A stretch of DNA of 64,000 nt from positions 62,001 through 126,000 of the forward strand of contig CAYLVB010000003.1 of assembly GCA_964387075.1 (NCBI GenBank), in the 5' to 3' direction. This stretch comes from PALSA-968 sp964387075. Its GTDB lineage: Bacteria; Bacteroidota; Bacteroidia; B-17B0; Aurantibacillaceae. The notes under the pieces were generated by a model. The model was given only the letters and a program-made list of their open reading frames with translations. It was not told where the DNA came from and did not search any database. The position numbers were made by a program, and so were the translations under genes. Positions 60,282-64,000 of this stretch are shown in pieces (position 1 is the stretch's first letter; every line of letters begins with the position of its first letter).

Positions 60282-61250
60282 CTATTTCTTCCCCTTCTTC
60301 TCCTCCGGAGCCACCACCGGCGGCACCAGCCACTTCTTCACCTGCGAAACAAAAGTAGCGCGTTGATCGAGGAATACATTATGCGAAGATTCTTTGACCA
60401 AAACAAAATTGGCATCACCAACTGTCTTTTTGATCATATCGAGGTGTTGCTGGTTGAAAAGCCCGTCTTCATCGCCGTAGATACCCCAAACAGGAATTTT
60501 TTTATCGATCAGCTTTTTCACGTAATAATTCATGTCGAGCGTAGTGTATTGTTCGTTCATAAAGAAGCCGTACACAGGGTCGCCTGTCATTTTGCTTAGG
60601 TACTCAAATTTTTTGCTCTTCTTCATCTCGTCATAGATGGCATCGCGCTCAGAGCTGGATTGTTTAGGCGTGTATAACCCGTTACTTCCGGCCCACATAA
60701 AGCACATGGAGCTGTAATCTAACTTGGTAGTATCCATTTTACGCACCATCGCCAATTGTCTCAGGGCGACAGAATCCCTCTTGGCTTTGAACTTGTCTTC
60801 GCACTTCTGGAGTATCGACTTAAATCCTAACTGGTAATTCATCGGAGAACCCACCAGCACAATGCCTTTTACCTTCTCGGGATAAAGCTCCGCGAACTTA
60901 ATAGCGCTTGTGCCACCCCAGCTATGGCCAATGAACCAGGCCGACGTTATTTTGTATTTGTTCATGATGATATTGATATCATCATTCGCCTTATTGAACT
61001 TGTAACGATCGGGAATGCTGTCCTTCTTCGAGCGGCCGCAACCTCTTTGATCGAAAGTGATCACGTAATAGCCTGCATCAGCCAATGTGTTGGCGCAGCC
61101 TAATTCAAAAGAGACCGCATTGTAACCGGGACCTCCATGCAAAAACACAACAGCAGGGTTTTTAGGATCCCCGCAAGCGTTAGAGAAAAGGCTCTGCGAC
61201 TTCGTTACAAGGCAGCAGCAGGCGAAGATCGCAAGAAGAACTCTCTTCAT
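60282..61250 (-). CDS. Exported alpha/beta hydrolase (prolyl aminopeptidase-like)
   Basis: The ATG at 61250 gives 322 residues starting with a signal peptide (VLLAIFACCCLVTKSQS). The longer frame from 61313 lacks this logic because it reads the upstream gene. The fold's motifs are present: HGGPGYNAVSFE oxyanion-hole loop, FDQRGCGRSKK, nucleophile elbow GHSWGGTSAI (Ser), YGDEDGLF (Asp) and ESSHNVFLDQ (His). HGGPG is the mark of the proline-iminopeptidase group. The C-terminus has a basic KKGKK tail. The start overlaps the previous stop by one base. Confidence 0.85.
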   Translation of the reverse strand: MKRVLLAIFACCCLVTKSQSLFSNACGDPKNPAVVFLHGGPGYNAVSFELGCANTLADAGYYVITFDQRGCGRSKKDSIPDRYKFNKANDDINIIMNKYKITSAWFIGHSWGGTSAIKFAELYPEKVKGIVLVGSPMNYQLGFKSILQKCEDKFKAKRDSVALRQLAMVRKMDTTKLDYSSMCFMWAGSNGLYTPKQSSSERDAIYDEMKKSKKFEYLSKMTGDPVYGFFMNEQYTTLDMNYYVKKLIDKKIPVWGIYGDEDGLFNQQHLDMIKKTVGDANFVLVKESSHNVFLDQRATFVSQVKKWLVPPVVAPEEKKGKK

Positions 61251-61909
61251 TATTTTTCGTTTAAGAACCGATATGCGAGGCCAAAGTTCATGCCAAAGCC
61301 CGACCCGCTCCATTGAGAAATAGCATATCGGTTGATCTGGTCGTTGCTGGTGGTCATATTTGAATAATTGATCTTTGGGAAATTCAGGCTTATGGATAGA
61401 CCAAAGCGCCCAAAATAATATCTGGGAGTAATATGGAAATTCACCCAGCTTCCGTCTCCATACATCTCCAGGTATTTTACGGAGGGGTCGTTGGTTTTAT
61501 ATCTTAAATGCGAGTACCCCAGATCAAGACCTAAAGCAAGATTAAAGTGTTCTCTGCGCACTACATGAAAATCACAAATTGCACCTATCTCAAAACTGTT
61601 AGCGCTGGCCTTAACTCCGGAAGTTGAATCCGGAGAAGTATAAAAATTATCGAATTTCGAACGAAGTCCTAATCCAAACCATTTGGCGAGTCCATATTGG
61701 GCGCCGATCCCAAATCCTTTAGACGCCGCGCCGTCTGTTGTTTTGTCGGTTAGAACAACTTTATTATTAATGATGATCTGCGTGGTGTATGTCACTTTAT
61801 AAACATCGATCCCGTAATTAAGATCAGCCACAAGGGCTCCTTTATAAAAGGATTGCGCATTCAGCGCGAAGCCTGTTAAAACGAAGATCGCGGTAATTAT
61901 TTTTTTCAT
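61250..61909 (-). CDS. Exported beta-barrel protein of unknown function
   Basis: The 219-residue protein has a signal peptide (ITAIFVLTGFALNAQ) and an alternating aromatic/Gly beta pattern, such as YGLAKWFGLGLRSKF, LNLALGLDLGYSHLRY-like and FGLSISLNFPK. It ends GLAYRFLNEK. It resembles small outer-membrane barrels (OmpW/porin-like family type) common in Bacteroidota. Its TAA overlaps the hydrolase ATG. Confidence 0.65.
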   Translation of the reverse strand: MKKIITAIFVLTGFALNAQSFYKGALVADLNYGIDVYKVTYTTQIIINNKVVLTDKTTDGAASKGFGIGAQYGLAKWFGLGLRSKFDNFYTSPDSTSGVKASANSFEIGAICDFHVVRREHFNLALGLDLGYSHLRYKTNDPSVKYLEMYGDGSWVNFHITPRYYFGRFGLSISLNFPKINYSNMTTSNDQINRYAISQWSGSGFGMNFGLAYRFLNEK

Positions 61910-61920
61910 GAAGTAGGATT

Positions 61921-63435
61921 TTATTCTTCAAACAAGATTACAACTTTTCGGCGAAGTTTAGAAACATAATTTTGCACCTGCCAATCGGCGTAATTGGGCG
62001 TGGCATTGATACATTTGGTGAATTGCTTCACCCTGTATTTGATCTCTTCCTGCAAAAGATTGAACAATTCCATGCCTTCTTCAAAACAGGAAGCATTATC
62101 CTTGATCTTATTGAAATGCTCTTCTACCGATTCTTCCAGGACCAATTGCGGTTTCTGGCCTTTCTTCACGCATTGCATGTATTTCTCGCGCACCAAAAAC
62201 TCCTCGGCCGATGAGTTCAGGAAACGCTGTTTGATCTCCTCAGGCATATCGTAATCGCGTTCCATCTCATAATCCCACTCATCCTTGTAACGGTGCTCCA
62301 GATACAAATGCGGAGCCACGAATACGTGTTTCCAGTCAATAGGCTGTTGCCACAAACCAAAACGACGGGCGTTATTACCGAGGTCGATTATCTTGAATTG
62401 TCTTTTAACAGGCGTGATGCGGCTTCCGCGACCGATCATCTGGTGATACAGCGTCAAAGATTTGGTGGCGCGGTTGAGAATAATGGTCTCTACATCCGGC
62501 TCATCGAAACCGTGGGTAAGGATACTTACGGAAGTAAGAATGGCATCTTTGGTATTGTGGAACCAATCGAGTGTTTCATAACGCTCGCGGTCGCTGAAGG
62601 TAGAATCTAAATGTTTTACAGGGTAGTTCTTTTTCTTGAACGCTTCGTAAACGAGACGGCTGGAAATGATCCCGCTGTTGAAGATAAGCGTCTTGGTTCC
62701 CATCGCGGCTTCCTCGTAGGCCTGCACCAGTTTTCCCTGCATGTAAGGATTACTATAGAGCAATTCCAAAGAAGCGGTGGTAAACTCGCCGGTGTAACCC
62801 ACTTTCAGTGAACTCAGGTTGACATCGTAGGTATACGTGATCCCTTCGCAAAGGAATTGACTTTCTATCAATGAAGAAATGCTTTGGCCAATGATGATAT
62901 CGTCGTACGTATCGTAAAGTGGTAATTTCTTATTGCTGCTTAATGGTGTCGCGGTCACTCCCAAAATATTCACGTCATTAAAATGCTTGAACACTTTGCG
63001 GAAGGAGTTATTGTGCGCCTCATCCACGATCACCAGGCCGATGTCATTCAAAAATTCAAGATTGTCCTCATCGTGCAAACGGTTGTTGAGCGTTTCAATA
63101 AGCGCGGTATAGGTCAAATGCTCGTCGCCGCGCGGCAATATTTTTATCGTGCTGTTGATGACCATATTCGGAATTCCGATATCCGAGAGTACGTCTGATG
63201 TTTGCTGCGAAAGCTCGATACGATGTGTTAAGATCAATACCTTTTTTCCCTTTTGCTGGATATAACGCTTGGCGATCTCAGAGAAGATAATGGTCTTTCC
63301 CCCGCCCGTAGGAAGCTGGAAAAGTACGTTCCCGTTGTCGGGTAACTCCATCAGTTTTCGGTAGATCTTTTCAACCGCTTCTTCCTGGTAAGGATATAAT
63401 TTTCGAGGCTCCGTAAGGATTGTGAATTGGGACAT
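61921..63435 (-). CDS. Superfamily II DEAD/DEAH-box helicase
   Basis: The 504-residue helicase has a Q-like YPYQEEAVEKI entry, Walker A LPTGGGKTIIF (about 40-50), motif Ia ILTHRIELSQQ, DEAH box VIVDEAHNNSF (about 134-144), motif III GVTATPL, and C-terminal RecA motifs LTHGFDEPDVETIIL and YHQMIGRGSRITP. A C-terminal domain (about 370-504) has no recognised fold. It resembles the restriction-type III/RAD25-like group of stand-alone helicases; no methylase or nuclease gene is next to it. The role is unknown. Confidence 0.88.
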   Translation of the reverse strand: MSQFTILTEPRKLYPYQEEAVEKIYRKLMELPDNGNVLFQLPTGGGKTIIFSEIAKRYIQQKGKKVLILTHRIELSQQTSDVLSDIGIPNMVINSTIKILPRGDEHLTYTALIETLNNRLHDEDNLEFLNDIGLVIVDEAHNNSFRKVFKHFNDVNILGVTATPLSSNKKLPLYDTYDDIIIGQSISSLIESQFLCEGITYTYDVNLSSLKVGYTGEFTTASLELLYSNPYMQGKLVQAYEEAAMGTKTLIFNSGIISSRLVYEAFKKKNYPVKHLDSTFSDRERYETLDWFHNTKDAILTSVSILTHGFDEPDVETIILNRATKSLTLYHQMIGRGSRITPVKRQFKIIDLGNNARRFGLWQQPIDWKHVFVAPHLYLEHRYKDEWDYEMERDYDMPEEIKQRFLNSSAEEFLVREKYMQCVKKGQKPQLVLEESVEEHFNKIKDNASCFEEGMELFNLLQEEIKYRVKQFTKCINATPNYADWQVQNYVSKLRRKVVILFEE

Positions 63436-63521
63436 GGGTTAAAAAAAATAACCTCCAAATATACGTCCTTTTTTTGATCCTAGGCAATTGAACAGTGGCA
63501 TTATTAGCTATTGTTAACGAA

Positions 63522-63553
63522 TTGTGGGAAACACGCTTTATTTGCTACTTTCG
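63522..63553 (+). promoter_or_regulatory. Candidate promoter of the RDD-family gene
   Basis: TTG at 63522-63524, a 21-bp spacer and TACTTTCG at 63546-63553 approximate the Bacteroidota TTG/TAnnTTTG pair (last-but-one base differs), 15 nt before the ATG. Confidence 0.4.
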
Positions 63554-63568
63554 ATAAAAAATTACACA

Positions 63569-64000
63569 ATGGAAAATTCTACCGGTCCGCACGATTATGC
63601 GGGATTTTGGACACGCTTTGCAGCCTATTTCATTGATGGTGCTGTTATGGCGCTGTTCCTCAACGCCGTATATTGGATGGCACATCAACAGGTAAGTCAC
63701 CAGCTGGATACGCACCCCGAGATCGTTAGATATTTGACAGGAGACGCCTCCGAGTATAGCGGCGCTTATAAAGCCGCCAATCTCATCATGTACTATTGTG
63801 CTTCTATTCAGAGCCTCCTGTTCGGCTGGGCTTATTTCGCGGGCATGGAAAGCTCTCCTTTACGCGGAACGATCGGAAAACTGGCGGTTGGTGCTTATGT
63901 GACCGATCTCGATTGTAATCGCATTTCTTTCGCCCAGGGAACAGGTCGTTACTTCGGTAAAATTGTTTCAGGTCTGCTTTTGGGGATTGGTTACATCATG
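63569..64000 (+). CDS. RDD-family membrane protein (cut by the window end)
   Basis: The first 144 residues are visible. DYAGFWTRFAAYFIDGAVMALFLNAVYW is the RDD signature (Arg and Asp in the first helix), followed by a second helix pair and LRGTIGKLAVGAYVTDLDCNRISFAQGTGRYFGKIVSGLLLGIGYIM. RDD proteins are membrane proteins with transport roles in a few cases. The C-terminus is outside the window. Confidence 0.9.
   Translation, partial: MENSTGPHDYAGFWTRFAAYFIDGAVMALFLNAVYWMAHQQVSHQLDTHPEIVRYLTGDASEYSGAYKAANLIMYYCASIQSLLFGWAYFAGMESSPLRGTIGKLAVGAYVTDLDCNRISFAQGTGRYFGKIVSGLLLGIGYIM

Noticed and set aside
1..64000. CRISPR arrays, rRNA genes, prophage or restriction-modification clusters
   Set aside because: No regularly spaced direct repeats, cas genes, rRNA motifs, phage structural genes or methylase genes were seen. 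The helicase at 61921 has no such partner.

Overview
The window reads as a chromosomal segment of a Bacteroidota bacterium, placed below phylum only by inference. The evidence is a PorV/PorQ-type outer-membrane protein next to a giant secreted protein with a type IX secretion-like C-terminus, a TonB-dependent receptor with an N-terminal carboxypeptidase-regulatory-like domain, a DUF5686 protein, Wzi-like barrels, weak Shine-Dalgarno signals, and recurrent TAnnTTTG/TAnnTTTA motifs just upstream of starts.

Layout. 1-6415: TauE/SafE-type exporter, proton-translocating transhydrogenase pntAB, an SGNH-like membrane protein and purT. 6421-11493: a cluster of short palindromes, trmD, a small secreted protein, a repeat-filled gap, thrS, infC (probably with an ATC start) and a REP-type/IS200-like transposase where rpmI-rplT would often lie. 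11499-19644: a tightly packed six-gene minus-strand surface-polysaccharide operon (gmd, fcl, Wzi-like, WecA-like, Wzi-like, MsbA-like ABC exporter). 19719-26157: DUF5686 protein, outer-membrane protein, cysQ, lspA, HIT protein, greA. 26239-35736: a three-gene minus-strand operon of TonB receptor, 1486-residue secreted protein and PorV-like protein, closed by a hairpin terminator. 35990-37489: small basic secreted protein, dCMP deaminase, then a rearranged tRNA-Leu/GIY-YIG nuclease/tRNA-Asn region. 37568-45230: PfkB kinase, MeaB-type GTPase, DUF2306 protein, a CheB-CheR-PAS fusion and a PAS-only protein. 45231-49592: a decayed fragment, tRNA-Leu(GAG), a secreted protein, dnaK with a notable upstream region, and a lipoprotein. 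49701-60221: panB, an orphan four-helix-bundle (23S-IVP-like) gene bracketed by an inverted repeat, a coupled AhpD-like/carrier protein/DoxX/adenylation cassette, NifU-like protein, FNR-type reductase, DUF4386 and DUF4199 membrane proteins, and a Rieske oxygenase overlapping an APC permease. 60282-64000: alpha/beta hydrolase, barrel protein, DEAD/DEAH-family helicase and a truncated RDD protein.

The most unusual locus is 36812-37489. A complete tRNA-Leu(TAG) gene and a small GIY-YIG nuclease gene lie between a 5' tRNA-Leu remnant, carrying two identical 18-bp palindromes, and a 21-bp copy of the 3' end of tRNA-Leu. This is what would be left if an element carrying a whole tRNA copy plus a nuclease had split a resident tRNA-Leu. 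Other candidates for follow-up are the TonB receptor/giant protein/PorV operon, the carrier-protein/adenylation cassette, the four-helix-bundle cassette, and the operator-like repeats beside a -24/-12-like promoter upstream of dnaK.

All assignments come from reading the sequence and recalling family features; no database search was run.
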